Source: Paramacrobiotus metropolitanus (Eukaryota; Tardigrada; Eutardigrada; Parachela; Macrobiotidae). Taken from it: a DNA stretch of 64,000 nt. The DNA lies in contig NW_026570356.1 in NCBI RefSeq assembly GCF_019649055.1, forward strand, positions 1 through 64,000, read 5' to 3'. The translations under genes were made by a program, and so were the position numbers. Below, one piece after another: positions 51,011-62,780 of this stretch. The notes under the pieces were generated by a model. The model worked only from the letters and a program-made list of their open reading frames with translations, had not been told where the DNA came from and ran no database searches. Every line of letters begins with the position of its first letter. Positions within the stretch are counted from its first letter, which is position 1.

Positions 51011-52589
51011 CTTGAAAATATCGTAATGACTTCTTCAACTCATTCAAAAAAATGTGGGCTTGTCCGGATTACATATCTTTACAAATATCTTAAATTCCGG
51101 TACAGTTTTTGCAACAAGTACAACAAAACAAGTAAAGTTTTTGCAACAGCAGATTTTGCTGTCATTGACTGTCATTTGCATTCCTGATCAGTGTCCACTA
51201 CTTTTTCCCAGGTGCTTGGGTATTACACGATGTGCGATTGTACAGAATATGAACCGCTGGACGAGAAAATACCAGTGAAATGCAACAGGACGCACTGCAA
51301 GATGGGGGGTCATTTTCCAAATCGCTCGTGACTGCGACCTTGCCTTCATGCCAGCGGGAGTTCTCTAATTTAGTCTCGTCTGCTGAGTAAGAAAGGCACG
51401 TTTAATCATTAATGATAAGGAATTATCTGTTTCTTGTTCCGGACTTCTTGAAAGTACTAGTATTCGTCCGAATTTACGTTTCTTTCCTTCTCCATTGCGC
51501 AAAGAGATGAAAGATGTTATTGGTCTGCACATGCGAGTATAAAAACCAAGAAATTTCGAATTCTGGTAGAGCCGTCCAAGTATGGAAGTACCTCTATGAA
51601 TGACTTAGCATGATTCCGTCGAATCATCGTCGAAATGGGTTTCTAGTTCGACCTCGAAGCCATGTGATTGGGTGGTCCTGACCTGGGGAAAACTGCACTT
51701 ACCGTTGAGTAACGTTATTTTAAGATGCAAGCGACCGTGGGAACCGAGAAATATGTTTCCTCTGTCAAAATCATTGTCTGCGTTGGTATCCTTCTTTTCA
51801 GTGTGTCGTACCGTCCAGTCTCTGCCGTTACAAACCTCAGTGTGCTCTCCGTCGCTGAGAAAATGTTTTCTTACACTTGCGCTGTATGGATCAATATTTC
51901 TAACACTCGCCCGAGCAAACAGCCACTTTAGCCGGCGACTACTTGAACAGGATAACTGAAATGTCTATGAGTCACATAGGCTGCAGCATGGAGCACGCAG
52001 TGTAGCATGTAAGCCGACTGAATGCGCCGACTGAAATGCCGAGAGTTAGACCACTGCCCTACTCAAGGGGCTTCACAAAATTTTACAAAATGTTTTATAT
52101 CGGGATAGCGGAACTGTAAGCAGAACTGCGGAAATACAGTTTATGTGATGCGCTATATCCGATTAGTATTTACTTTCCATCAGTACTTGTACTTTCTATT
52201 ATTTTGGGTTGTGTTATGGTTTCTACACGGACGCTTGGCGCCTATATGTACAAGTCCGTGAGTGCCAGTATTCTGATCATCACTTCTTCCATGCTAAGTT
52301 TGGCAGTTTTCAGAGTTTAGAATTAAAGTTATCGTCGGAGATTCAGTTCTCGCTTCGCGTAGAATCGTAGATTTAGCTACGCCACATTAAGATTATCAGC
52401 TCATACTTTGCCGCTGAGCCAGGTCGGTAGGATTGATGTTGCGGTATTATTCTATCGTTTTGGTCTCTCCGTCATATCATATATGCACATATGTAACCGT
52501 TCAAACCGACCGGAAATTTTGGCCTTTAAACCGTCCGGAGCGGATGGTATCTTTGGTGCGCACTGGTTGATGAACAACACACCAGCAAT
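51011..52589. other. Intergenic stretch with one weak signal-peptide frame
   Basis: At 51,725-51,931 a 68-codon plus-strand frame has a hydrophobic leader (SVKIIVCVGILLFSV) and could be a first exon, but no downstream exon or domain is seen. At about 52,520-52,580 a short frame (KPSGADGIFGAHWLMN) resembles the GPDG motif of LINE reverse transcriptases and may be a tiny remnant. Confidence 0.3.
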
Positions 52590-53197
52590 GTGCGGACCGC
52601 CGTCTTGCTGACCGACAACTTCCTGGCGAGCTTTTGCTGATTGACAAAATGTGTACCCGACAATTTGTTGAAGCGACAACTTGCTGAACTACCTTTTGCT
52701 AAACACCCACCACTTTGCTGAGGACGTTGTGATGACCAACATAACAGCTTTCCGAAATCCTTTACGGACTCAGGAAACCTAAAAAAACTCAGGAAAACAG
52801 AAAAGTCTGAAAACAATTAATAAAACCAAAAAATAGCAAAGAAAACCTAAGAAACCTAAAAAATTCTAAGCAAGTCTAAGAGGCTAAGAAAACCTAAGGA
52901 AACACGATCAAAGCTAAAACCATGAGAAGCCAAAAGGAGTGCGAAAACTAAGACGACCTAATAAAACACTAATAAACCTTAAAACCCAACAAAAGCACTC
53001 AGGAAACTAAGAAACCCTAGAACTTGTCTGAAGAGCAAGCTGTCGGTTAACAACATTAATAGTTTCCCCAAAAAGTCGGGCAGCGAAACTGAAAAAAAGC
53101 GAATTGTCGGTCAGCAAATTGTGCGAATCAGCAACATGCTGGTCAGCAAATTGTCGGGCAGCAAAACGGAAGTCAATAAATTGACGTGCTGCCGGAA
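52590..53197. mobile_element. Array-terminated element, GACAAyTTGCTGA type
   Basis: The left end (about 52,600-52,725) and right end (about 53,020-53,195) carry inverted arrays of degenerate roughly 16-bp units like GACAACTTGCTGAACC. The centre (52,785-53,030) is a CCTAAGAAA-like tract, the same layout as the 49.4-50.2 kb element. Terminal sequences CCAGCAATGTG and, inverted, CCGGCAGCACG are similar. No target duplication could be identified. Confidence 0.6.
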
Positions 53198-53312
53198 TGG
53201 CACCATGTTTGAATTCGACGCAACGTTCATAGTGCATAGCCTATGTGTGCGATAACTGCGGATAACGCTCATCTGATACAGTACTATTCGCAATTTCATT
53301 ACACCGACTTAC

Positions 53313-53418
53313 TTTTTTCCTCGGGACTAAGTCGTGGCTGAGAAGGGCAGGCGCGACTGCCAGGGAAACAGCAGCCTAACAGAAGAACAATGGCAGCCAA
53401 CACAAAACGACAATCCAT
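53313..53418 (-). CDS. First exon of a secreted protein (signal peptide)
   Basis: An ATG at 53,418 opens 35 codons beginning MDCRFVLAAIVLLLGCCFPG, a typical signal peptide with basic residue, hydrophobic core and small-residue cleavage site. It ends GGAAAAAA|GTAAGT, a strong donor in phase 1. A TATA-like CATAAAAGA lies about 50 bp upstream. Downstream on the minus strand the next 600 bp are occupied by the array-terminated element, so the remaining exons are either far to the left or lost. No family can be assigned. Confidence 0.5.
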
Positions 53419-54759
53419 TTTCGGTTAGAACAGCGCAGTCAAGTTGTGAAGCAGGTAAAACAGAACGTCTTTTATGTAGTTTTTAACAATATATTTGCAA
53501 ATTCGCATGGACAAAGATTCGCGGTGGATCAGAGGGTTGAAACGATGAGCATGGAGCATTTTCTAATTCAGTAATACCGATGAAGAAAAAGGGATTAGCA
53601 GTACAGCAGAACGTTAGGCAAATTGTCCGAAAGCCAACTGATAGAATGATAGAACTGGCGCCTGCTCTGTCATGGCACCTTGGCAAGCGATAAAATCTTG
53701 AAACTTTGGCAACTGGCAAACTTTAACCAAGCACGCCCGAAAACATGTGGTATACTTACGCGGTGTTAAAAAATACGCTGTTTGGTACATATCTCTATAG
53801 TGGAAGTTTAAGTGGAAAGGTAGAAGTGCAGCTACAGTACGAGGATAACACGATCTATCGCTGCTGAACACTTTTCAGTAAAATTGTTACTGATATATGG
53901 TGCAGCACGGTTATCATACTCGTGCGCGTAGTTTACATGCGGGTGGGATACCCGTGTTACTTATGCTGGTGCGGAATTAGCTTGACGGTATTTTGTAAAA
54001 TTTATCGGCAATTGTTATTGTAAAGCAATTAGGTAAAGGTGAAAACCAGAAGGAAATCGGTTTGTGGATGCTGTAATACATGACGGCCATTTTGAACGAT
54101 TATAACACCCAATCCCATACGACAAGTGGCCATTGGAAAGACCGTAGGGGTACTGCTGCATAGCGTACTCCATACGCAGTGCTTGCAACTTTAAAAATAA
54201 AACCTTGAACACCTTTCTTGGAATAGTGTCGCTAACGTTTAACAAAACGGTGAAGCCACGCCACTAGAGCCACTCAACTGCACCAAGCATTTCGAATGCA
54301 TTTGCGCTTAATTTGACCAGTGTATTTTATTTCTTGGATATTGGTCACTGGATTTCCAGAGCGTTCAAAAGCGGGTTGAGAAAGTGCTGGATGGCCGGGT
54401 CACCCCCTCGCTGCCTGCAGTATGGAATCGTTTTCGGCGAAAGTAAGTTAAGGAATCGGCGCCCTTCTGCATGTTGACGCGCCCCATTTGCCGGCTCTGC
54501 TTCCAGCAACGCAGTCAGTAACTACGCCGGTGCCGATGACGCCCAGCACCGCTCCTGAACTTCTCAGGACGACGGCTGTTAATGGTGGCCTCCCCAAAGG
54601 TTACATTGCAGATTGGACTACTCCGGTCCAGCCAGCACAGCATAACTAGAAATGACAGTACAAGCGCTCCTTGCATGAAATCTGCACCGTTGGCTGCGCG
54701 TTCATGGCGTCAACGATTTTTCAGCGCTAAGCATTACATTTGCCGTAAATTATTCCGGT
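53419..54759. other. Intergenic stretch, no gene
   Basis: A diverged TGGCA-rich piece (53,670-53,760) resembles the 165-bp repeats at 40.8 and 45.3 kb. At about 54,485-54,640 an open Pro/Thr-rich stretch shows no recognisable domain. Confidence 0.4.
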
Positions 54760-56028
54760 TGTAGAATACGTTCAACGCTGATAAGTCCGTTGATATGCCG
54801 TTTTCCAAAAAACGTTTTGTTGATGTGAAGGGTGAATTTCGTCTAAACGGAGTGTTGATTAGCTACCGCGAAAAAGTTAAATATTTAGGAGTTGAAATTG
54901 ATCGTGAACTTTCTTTTAAACCCCATGCAGACAATGTTTCTTTAAAATGCAAAAAAAGAATTTGATATATTAATTCATTGTTTCGCTTTCGCGATTCTGG
55001 CGCACGAATTTCTTTATTTAAATCACTGGTTTTTCCTGTTATGGATTATTGTGCGCCTGTCGTTTGTCTGCTGCTTAAAACCTCCAAGGATAAAGTTGAG
55101 CGTTGTATCGAAAAGTTTGTGTCCTCGGTGCGTCTCGGCAACGAAACTTGTGAATATCGGCTCAGGCTGGAAGAACTCCACTGGGATAATTTCAGAATAC
55201 GAAATGCCAAAAAATTATTGATTTTTATTTACAAGCTTCTTTTTGGAATTACACCTTTATGTGACAAGTTTTTACAAAAGCACACAGTGTCTGCTGTCTT
55301 GTCTCAATCTGTTTCAGGAAACACGCGAAGTATCCGGCGGCTTGAAAACCATTATTTACCAATTTCGCCAGCACCGACAACTGCATGTGGCGTTACGGTC
55401 CTCCCTGTTTCCGGCGGTTTCAGTGACAGAATAACATCTCTGTGGAATGAAGTCTCCTTACCACTATCCTCCTACAAATCTCTTCGAACGTTCCGTCAAG
55501 CTCTAGATGACGTCAATTGGAAAGAACTGAAATGGTCAAAGAAATTCTTGCATATGCAATACAGTGTTCCTGCATATGCAATCAAATCGTTATGTTACTG
55601 CTTGTAATTTTGCTCGTTGTCTCAGTACACAGACGATCAGTACGTAAGTGTCCATGCTTTCCATTTCTCCTGCAAGTTTAATTAAATGTTTTGAAATTGT
55701 AAAAATTTTGACCTTAATGTTTTTTGCGGATATTTTTCTTCTTAGGCGGGTTTTTGGTTTTATGTATGGACACCAGTACAATCGTCTAACTCACCTTTTT
55801 TCCACTACCAGTCCAAACCATCGCACTCACTGCATTCATATCACTGCACTCAGTCCAACACCAACGTTTTGGTCATTTTTTTTTGTTTTCCACTGTTGTT
55901 TGCATTTTTGTATCACTTTCCATCACGTTTGTTCTTATATTATGCAAAATTGCTACACTGTCCACTGCTGTAAAAGGGCACGACCCTCGCACGAAGACAA
56001 TAAATTCCTTATTATTATTATAATAGCT
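54760..56028 (+). pseudogene. 3' part of a CR1/Jockey-like LINE
   Basis: From about 54,770 the frame encodes the end of an RT palm and thumb: FNADKS..M.FSKKR, KYLGVEIDRELSFKPH and, after an in-frame TGA (54,963), LFKSLVFPVMDYCAPV and RLRLEELHWDNFRIRNAKKL up to the stop at 55,607. These are typical of the C-terminus of APE-type LINE ORF2. A 400-bp 3' UTR ends at an AATAAA and an ATTATTATTATAAT tail (about 56,000-56,025), the short-repeat 3' end common in CR1/I-type LINEs. The 5' part including endonuclease and YADD is missing, as expected after 5' truncation. Confidence 0.8.
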
Positions 56029-56907
56029 TGCCATTATCGAAGGATTGAGAGCAATCTGCCAACGGTTAAGTGGCAGCCTTCCGTACTGCGTACAGTGCGT
56101 AGTATAATTGAAATTGGTAGTATAATTGAAATTTGCTCTAATGATCAAATGGAAATCGGGCTTCGTAGAGCATTCGGTATGAACTGTGAAGAACTAATGG
56201 TGTACTGCATTCACTGGGATTCAGCAGAATTTTCTGCCAAGCGATGCAAATTTAAACACACAACGGAGCAGTTAGTTTCCAATACACAACTTGCGATACC
56301 GGTATAGTTCATGCCGCCATGCAGCTCATTCTAGAAGATGTTTTAAAAATGTGCCAAAACGCCAAAATAACTTTGTTTTGGGAAGTTTTTGTTATACTTC
56401 TAGCGATGCAATTCACCAGCTCTGCGACTGCAGAACAGATTTTTCTTACAGCAAAGTTAATATTGAGCGACGTTTGGCAGACAGGTTCTTGTGTTAGTAG
56501 ACGTTTTGCTGTTTACTCACTGTCCTCACGGCATTATTCACTCGTCAACGCAATTCACCTCACGTTTCAGTAATCTCCACCGTTCGGCAGAAAGGATTCC
56601 GGAGATAAGCAATAACGCATATATATAACATCATTCTCGGAAGGTTATTGCACTTCTCGGAAAATTAACTTAATTTCCGTGTCAACGGCAGAACCGAGTG
56701 CATCGTGGTTGTCACTTGTCACACGATGCAATAAGAAACTTCAGGTATATTTTTCAGTTCCGTCGGTTGGTTAAATGAAGCTGCTGTATAACTAACTGTA
56801 AGTAAAGCGTTGTTTACTGGCAACCATCGTTTGCGGATGTAGTATCAACGGCTGCGTTCAGTCGCGGTTTTTATCTGCAGATTAACTGTCACCTACCCGA
56901 GTAAACA
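56029..56907. other. Intergenic stretch upstream of the LRR gene
   Basis: No gene is supported. An 84-codon plus frame at 56,319-56,573 has a hydrophobic segment but no motif. A direct repeat AGTATAATTGAAATTGGTAGTATAATTGAAATT lies at 56,100-56,132. Confidence 0.4.
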
Positions 56908-59402
56908 ATGAACGTCGTCGCAATGATAACCTTAATCTTGTTTATGGTTTTCGTGACATCTGTCTTATCATTCATGCCGTCATGGCCTCCAAGACCGAAA
57001 CCCGACAGCGAATTTACTAATTACGCTTTACCGGCATGTAGCCTACCAGCATCGTACAGTGAGAGATGTTCTTGCCAGCACCCAGAGTATAACTTGAGTG
57101 CCATTCCATCCCGTACCGAATTCCTGCAAATCGGCTCAAATCCTCCGTATTCTTAAATCTGCACGCCTAACTATACCCTGCCCACGGCAGATCCCGTACC
57201 GCGTTTGCCCCACATTACGCGGGTGGGAATTTCCAGTGTCCTTTTTGCGCCGGATGATCCCCCGTTTCCGATTGGCGATTTTCTAGTCAATGTCAAAGAA
57301 AGACTGGTCTTTTTGGACGTCACGGATACCTTTGTGCCATTCATCACACGGGATACGTTTGCTGGATTTGTAGCGCTATCTATCTTATGGGTGCAGCGCA
57401 ACCGCATGTCTACCATTGCCCTCGATGCTTTTGAGTCATTTGGCTTAACACGTGGCAGCGCAGCGCCAAACAAGCTCTCGACGTGTCTATTTCCGGGAAT
57501 AATTTCGAGACGTTTGACTGGTCGGTGTTTGAGCCGTTGGCTGAGGATATACAGGTATACCGGTACATGGCTAACAACAGACATCATGACTAACAATAGA
57601 CATCATTAGGCCGTCATTTGCTTGACTTTATGCAGCCTTTATGCAGTGTGTTTCTTTATGCTTTTGTGCACTAATGTGCAGTCAATTTACGATACTATAC
57701 GACAATGACTTTAATCATGGTCAAATTTCAACTGCGCTGTTGTACGCCAGCTCTTGCATTTGGATGACTACTGCATAACACATCCGCATATTCTTTGCAA
57801 ATTTCGCCAGAGTTCAACTACGGTAACATAAAAAACCTAAAAATGCAAAAACCGAAAAACAGATGCAAATTAACAAGGCGCAGCTTCGTCGTTGCAGTGA
57901 CTGTAGCGCCCCATATCACGTCGTAGGAACATACTGCAGTGAGCACTGGCTAGTCCGTTTAGTCATGTATGGTACCATACAACACATTAAACATGTATGG
58001 TACCATACAAAACATAAATTACCGGACAAGCTTGTGCAGTTCTTTTTGCGAATGCCGGTTGCAGCAGCGGCAACCGGCATTCGCAAAAAGAACTGCACAA
58101 GCTTGTCCGGTAATTTCTGACCCATCAATACAGCGATTTACACAAATTTGCGTGCTACGCCAAACTATTACAGTGCGCCGGGCCACACTTTTGCAGCTTG
58201 TACATTTCAGTATCTGAATAAATTGTTTGACAACATATTCTGTAATCGCTTACTATTTTTATAAGCAACAATTGAATGAGGACATAACATACTTACTATT
58301 ACAATGCAAATTCATGATCCACCACGTAAGTGCAATTGAAAAGGGCGACTATAAGCGCTTTTTAAGTTATGTCTGCTTGAATATGGAGGTCCAAGAATCC
58401 AGTCGACCCAAAATTAAAATAATTGTTATTTACCTAAACGCCAATAATTCATAGCATCCCATCCGGGTCTAATACCCAGTTTTCCTGGGTTAAACAGAGA
58501 AAAAAAGTTTTATGCGGAGCAAAAAAGCATTGCTTTTCGTGTATGCAGACCAACCGATTTTGTAATATATATAGCGGCATACAATCCTTAATGCGAATAT
58601 ACTGTACTTCTGTCTAAAAATGCCATTAACACCACTCAATTTTAATCGCTGCGGCTTTTCGTTAAGCGCTGTTTATCAACAATGCTAACCAGCCGCTGGG
58701 CGATGTCAGCAGTGAAAGAAAACCGCTCAAGTGATTAAGATTTTTCACTTCTTCAACAGTTTCCTTCACTAGAAGTGTTGCACACCAGTACCACAGCCGA
58801 AAAAAAACTATGATCAGAGCATGCAGATTAATAAGATCGCTTAACTGGCCATTTTTAACAATCACACTACTAAAACATTTTTAGCAAACACATTAAATTA
58901 CTAGAGAGCGATTGACTTTTACCTGTAAACTATTGGGGGACTGTTTCTGCTTATCTAGAGAATCGATTTAGACAACAACGGCATATCGGCGATCTACAGC
59001 AGCCGGTCTTTTGTCATGCACAACCTCCTGAGCGTTTGGCTTGCGGGAAACCATCTGATGGACGTTGGCCAGACGTTCCTGGACAGCCTGTCAGCGTCGG
59101 GCTTTCGGTCAGGTCTGCATGTACATTATAACCCACTTTGTCTAGACGACGAGCAATGTAACTGCACTTCCATGGAAAATCTACGGGATTATTTTACGAT
59201 ACCCGCCCGCTCATTCCGGCAGCCGCACCCAGAACCAAGTTATCTGTTCTACCTGGATTTGTCGACTGTTGACTTGTGGACGTGCGGCAACTACACAATC
59301 CTGGAGCGACCCGGTTTCCGCACCAAATTTTCCGATTCAACCAGCAGCAGAACTTATTCGATCGATAAATTCAGGAAGCTTTCATCTAAAAAATACGACT
59401 AG
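56908..59402 (+). pseudogene. Secreted leucine-rich-repeat protein gene with lesions
   Basis: The frame begins with a signal peptide (MITLILFMVFVTSVLSF) and a Cys-containing cap, then after an in-frame TAA (57,154-57,156) continues with LRRs (LVFLDVTDTFVPFITRDTF, LSILWVQRNRMSTI). A one-base shift near 57,450 leads to ALDVSISGNNFETF and a donor CAG|GTATAC at 57,555. A phase-0 intron follows to 58,958, then an exon from TTATCTAG|AGA with two more LRRs (IDLDNNGISAIYSSRSF, LLSVWLAGNHLMDV) and an LRR C-terminal cap (NPLCLDDEQCNC), ending at TAG 59,402. No transmembrane segment is present. The in-frame stop might be avoided by an unrecognised intron, but the frameshift suggests decay or sequence error. 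Ligand unknown. Confidence 0.68.
58016..58116. repeat. Perfect 47-bp-arm palindrome in LRR intron
   Basis: Arms 58,016-58,062 and 58,070-58,116 are perfect inverted copies separated by 7 nt (AGCAGCG). Two direct copies of CATGTATGGTACCATACAA lie just to the left (57,964-58,010). The first 20 nt of the arm also occur at 40,427-40,446. Confidence 0.92.
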
Positions 59403-60841
59403 CGTTCATTGTACACAATCACGAAGCCACTGCCGAGCGCAGCTGTCTCCGAAATGTCTTATTTCTGGAATAAATTCCATGACAAACTTGAGCTTATCAT
59501 GCTGCAGCTTATGCGCTTTTTAAGACTGCCGGTAAATTAATAATGTTAAGTAAGGCATTTTCTTCAGGTACGTTGCTGTTCTGTTTGATATCATTCAACA
59601 GCCAGATTTATTGTGAGCATTGGCTTTAAGTTTGCGTGTGCACGATCAAATTTCGAATCTTTAGGTAAAATACAGTCCAGAAACACTTAAAGGTAAATGT
59701 ATAGAAGATGTCCAAATGCCTTACAGTGTTCTTCAGATACGGCCCGATTTTATAGAAATCTTGCCTATGAAAGGACTACAGTTTTAAAATCGCATTTCAC
59801 AGAACCAGTCTTCCAGTATTCTAAAAAATTTCAAAATAAATTTTAGATTTTCGGAATTTGAATTCGAAACCCATAAAATGCGCTGAAATCATTATTCGGT
59901 GTTAGGCCGATCTAAAAGTCTGTGCGCGTGATCATGCAAAATTCGAATCATTGACGTATGATTAGTTTTTTGGTTCGCTTGATAGAGCTTGAACCTTTTG
60001 CAAATTTATTTTCCGCATAACTCCCCAAGTGGAAGTTTGTGTGCACAACAGATTGTTAGGCCATGGCTATGTCGACTTAATTCGTTTAGAAAGTGCAACA
60101 TTCATAGTTATTCGAAAACTTAAACAATTTCTCGATCTACCTGTTTTCATAGTTAAATGCAAGAAAAATTCAGTACTTACTAACAAACCCAAACATAAAC
60201 CGAGCGAGTCACTTTAAAAACTGCCTCAAAGTTACCACCCCAAAAAACTAACTAGTCCGAACACACTCTGGGGAGATTTGGCGCAGTCTAGTCACAAAGT
60301 GGACAATAAAAACCCCCCAGCACCTTGCGCGAGCTTTTTTGACGAAACAAAATTTTAAAGTTGTAAATAGCGATAAACATAAACACAAAATAGCGGTAAA
60401 CATCATAGCCATCCCCTTAACCCTACCGGTACGGTAAGCTGACAACTTGGTCTTCCATAGTAAGTGAGTGGGCGTTGCTCACTCGGTTTAACAACCTTGA
60501 ATTGAAATATCCACTAACCAATTTTGTTGCGGTTCTTTTCTGTTTCCGTTAAGCGGAACTCAGCCTTTACAGAGCATTTGAAAATCTCAGGAAAGTTTGA
60601 ACAGTTTTCTTGCGAATGCGTTGTTAAAAAATTAGTGACGAAATATTGAGCCAGGCGATGCCACGAGAGCCACTGCATTACACCACTATACCTGGAGCCA
60701 CCGCCTTACGCATGCGATTGCGCTATCCGTACAGGAGTGACAATAATAAACTCCTGCGCATAGCTTTGAACATAATTTCAAGAGTTGAATAAACTTAAGG
60801 AAAATGGCCGGGTACATAGCGTCAAAAATGGAAAACATACA
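59403..60841. other. Intergenic stretch, no gene
   Basis: Nothing with domain support. A 62-codon plus frame at 60,029-60,217 shows no motif. Confidence 0.45.
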
Positions 60842-61455
60842 CTAAAACTTTCGCTTTCGCGAACTCCGAATCACTTTTTTGTAGTACTTTATATCACTCT
60901 AATGCTAAATGATTTGTACACATTGTTCTGAAAACCGTTTGCGCGCGCAACATCCGGTTGCCGAGATATGGCGTACTCAGATGAGCGAAAAGTTTAAGTG
61001 CACTGATATGTAGCAAAAGTCTGGTTATTACCCGATCTCCATGAAACTTTGCTGCAAAAGTGAAAAGACACATGGCCATAAAGTCCAAAGTGAACCAATA
61101 TCAGATGATTCAGATCCATAGCATTTTTTGTGGTTTTTAAAAAGAACTTCAAAAATTTTAAAATTCGATTTAAAATGATAAGACAGTGCTATGAGCCTAA
61201 AACTGGTTCACTTTTGACTTTGTGACCATGTGTATTTTCCAGCAAAGTTTCATGCAGATCGGGTAATAACCAGACTTTTGGTACAAAACAACACATTTAT
61301 ACATTTCCCCCATTTTAGCACGCCGTATTTCGGCAACCGGAAGTTGCGCGAGCGAACGGTTTTCAGAACAGTGTTCACAAATCAGTTAGCTTCAAAATGA
61401 CATAAAGTATGTATTACAAAAAGTGATTCGAAGTGCGCGAAAGCGAAATTTTTGA
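60842..61455. mobile_element. Long inverted-repeat element, family IR-1 copy 2
   Basis: The left arm (about 60,842-61,100) and right arm (about 61,195-61,455) are about 260-bp inverted repeats with moderate divergence. They share TTTCGCTTTCGCG, AATCACTTTTT, GTTCTGAAAACCGTT, GCGCGCAACATCCGGTTGCCG and CAAAAGTCTGGTTATTACCCGATCT. The loop is about 95 bp. The same arm is found at 32.1 kb and, diverged, at 18.6-19.0 kb. No ORF is present. Confidence 0.8.
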
Positions 61456-61909
61456 TGTATGTGTCCTATTTTGATGCTATGTGTAGTATGTACCAGGCCG
61501 TTTACCTTAAGAGCCAGTCTTCAAGAATTAGAAATGCAAGTGACTGCCAGTTGTTTGTGCCTGACTATTCTACGTAGCATGTGCATGGCAGCGTTCGGAT
61601 TTTTACTGATTTGGGTTTGGATGACTGTTAGTTGCTCAGTGATCATAAAAACATTAAAAAATTCGGCCCTGTTGGGATATGACGGTGATTTGTGAAAAAC
61701 ATTAAAGAAAATTCCTTTTCCGAATACGAGTGAAAAAGATTTTTTTGTCGACGCGCAGATTTCACAGTCATGACATTTTACCAATTTAAAGAACTGATGT
61801 TATCGGGAAAAAAAATTTCATTAATGGAAAACATACAACCAACAACGTTGTAACACAAGTTGTTCCCTACTTAACAACATTGTCATTCAAACGTGCACAT
61901 TATACCGAA

Positions 61910-62512
61910 TCAAAGTTGATAGCGCCCGCGGCATGTACCCTGGACGTCCAGGTACGGTTTGTAAGAACGCTCGGCCTCCCAGTCGACCACAATAAATGTT
62001 GTCACCTCAGCATCCTGCAGCTGGCTCCGGACAATATCTGTTTCTTTTGGCTCGGTAAAAATCATTTCACAGCTGATAGTTTCGTTCGGGTATATGATTT
62101 CGGTAACCCCAAAGCATAGGCCTGGCATCATAATGCACAGAGTTTGGCACTCACTTTTCTGCAGCCTGAATGTCTCTGCATCAGAAATATTCACCTTATG
62201 TACCGACAACAGATTATCAGTACGTAGCGTCGTGCTGTTTATGGACATGCCGGGAAAGGTTCGCATCATTCTGTTCGTCGAGAATGCAATGGCTCCATTT
62301 CTCTGCCTGTCCGGCACAAACCCACAACGGTACATACTGGATATACGCTGACAAAGGAAAACATCAAAATTGATATTTGAAAAGTGGCCGGCGGAGGGTT
62401 CCAGTTTTGTGCATTCTTCTGCCATCTTTACGTATTCCTGTTCATTGTCATCATTGATTCGGTTTTTCAGGCGATAAGCATTATCGCTTTTATTTATGCA
62501 TCCGTCCATCAC
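61910..62512 (-). CDS. Cys-rich ORF, possible PAN/Apple-like domain
   Basis: The 200-codon frame has a stop immediately upstream, so translation would start at the Met near 62,509. It has eight or more Cys and several N-glycosylation sequons. Residues about 115-150 read ECQTLCIMMPGLCFGVTEI..ISCEM, which resembles the C-x3-C..C..C spacing of PAN/Apple domains. No signal peptide or transmembrane segment is visible, so it may be one exon of a longer extracellular protein whose other exons I cannot place. It lies downstream of the astacin exons on the same strand and could belong to the same transcription unit, but a stop intervenes. Confidence 0.4.
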   Translation of the reverse strand: MMDGCINKSDNAYRLKNRINDDNEQEYVKMAEECTKLEPSAGHFSNINFDVFLCQRISSMYRCGFVPDRQRNGAIAFSTNRMMRTFPGMSINSTTLRTDNLLSVHKVNISDAETFRLQKSECQTLCIMMPGLCFGVTEIIYPNETISCEMIFTEPKETDIVRSQLQDAEVTTFIVVDWEAERSYKPYLDVQGTCRGRYQL

Positions 62513-62780
62513 TCAGTGGCGAAGACCGTTTTTCGCCAATCTGTCAAATAACCAACAAAATTAGCTAATAAAATTTGAATTATGAAATTAAGCTGAACAC
62601 AAAAAAGTATATTCGGTAATCGTAAGTGATAAAATTTCTAAGTTGTTCGAAACCAAGTCTGTTCATGAGCTGTTGTGCGCCTTCCTACATGACACAATCG
62701 AAAAAACATTAAATTTTTACATTTCATACTGTAGTTATTTTGTACTCCTGTAGAGGACTGTTAACGATGAGTCGACAAGT

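Noticed and set aside
52520-52580. GADGIFGAHWLMN-like frame resembling a LINE GPDG motif
   Set aside because: Only about 20 residues match and nothing before or after fits a reverse transcriptase; kept only as a remark.
55648-56307. 219-codon plus-strand ORF after the LINE ORF
   Set aside because: It crosses the LINE 3' UTR and its ATT repeat tail and has no domain; a chance frame.
57863-58128. ORFs on both strands encoding the same peptide
   Set aside because: This is a by-product of the perfect palindrome, not evidence for a gene.
61459-61695. Hydrophobic plus-strand ORF after the IR-1 element
   Set aside because: Two possible membrane segments but no family motif, and it begins inside the repeat; too weak to call.
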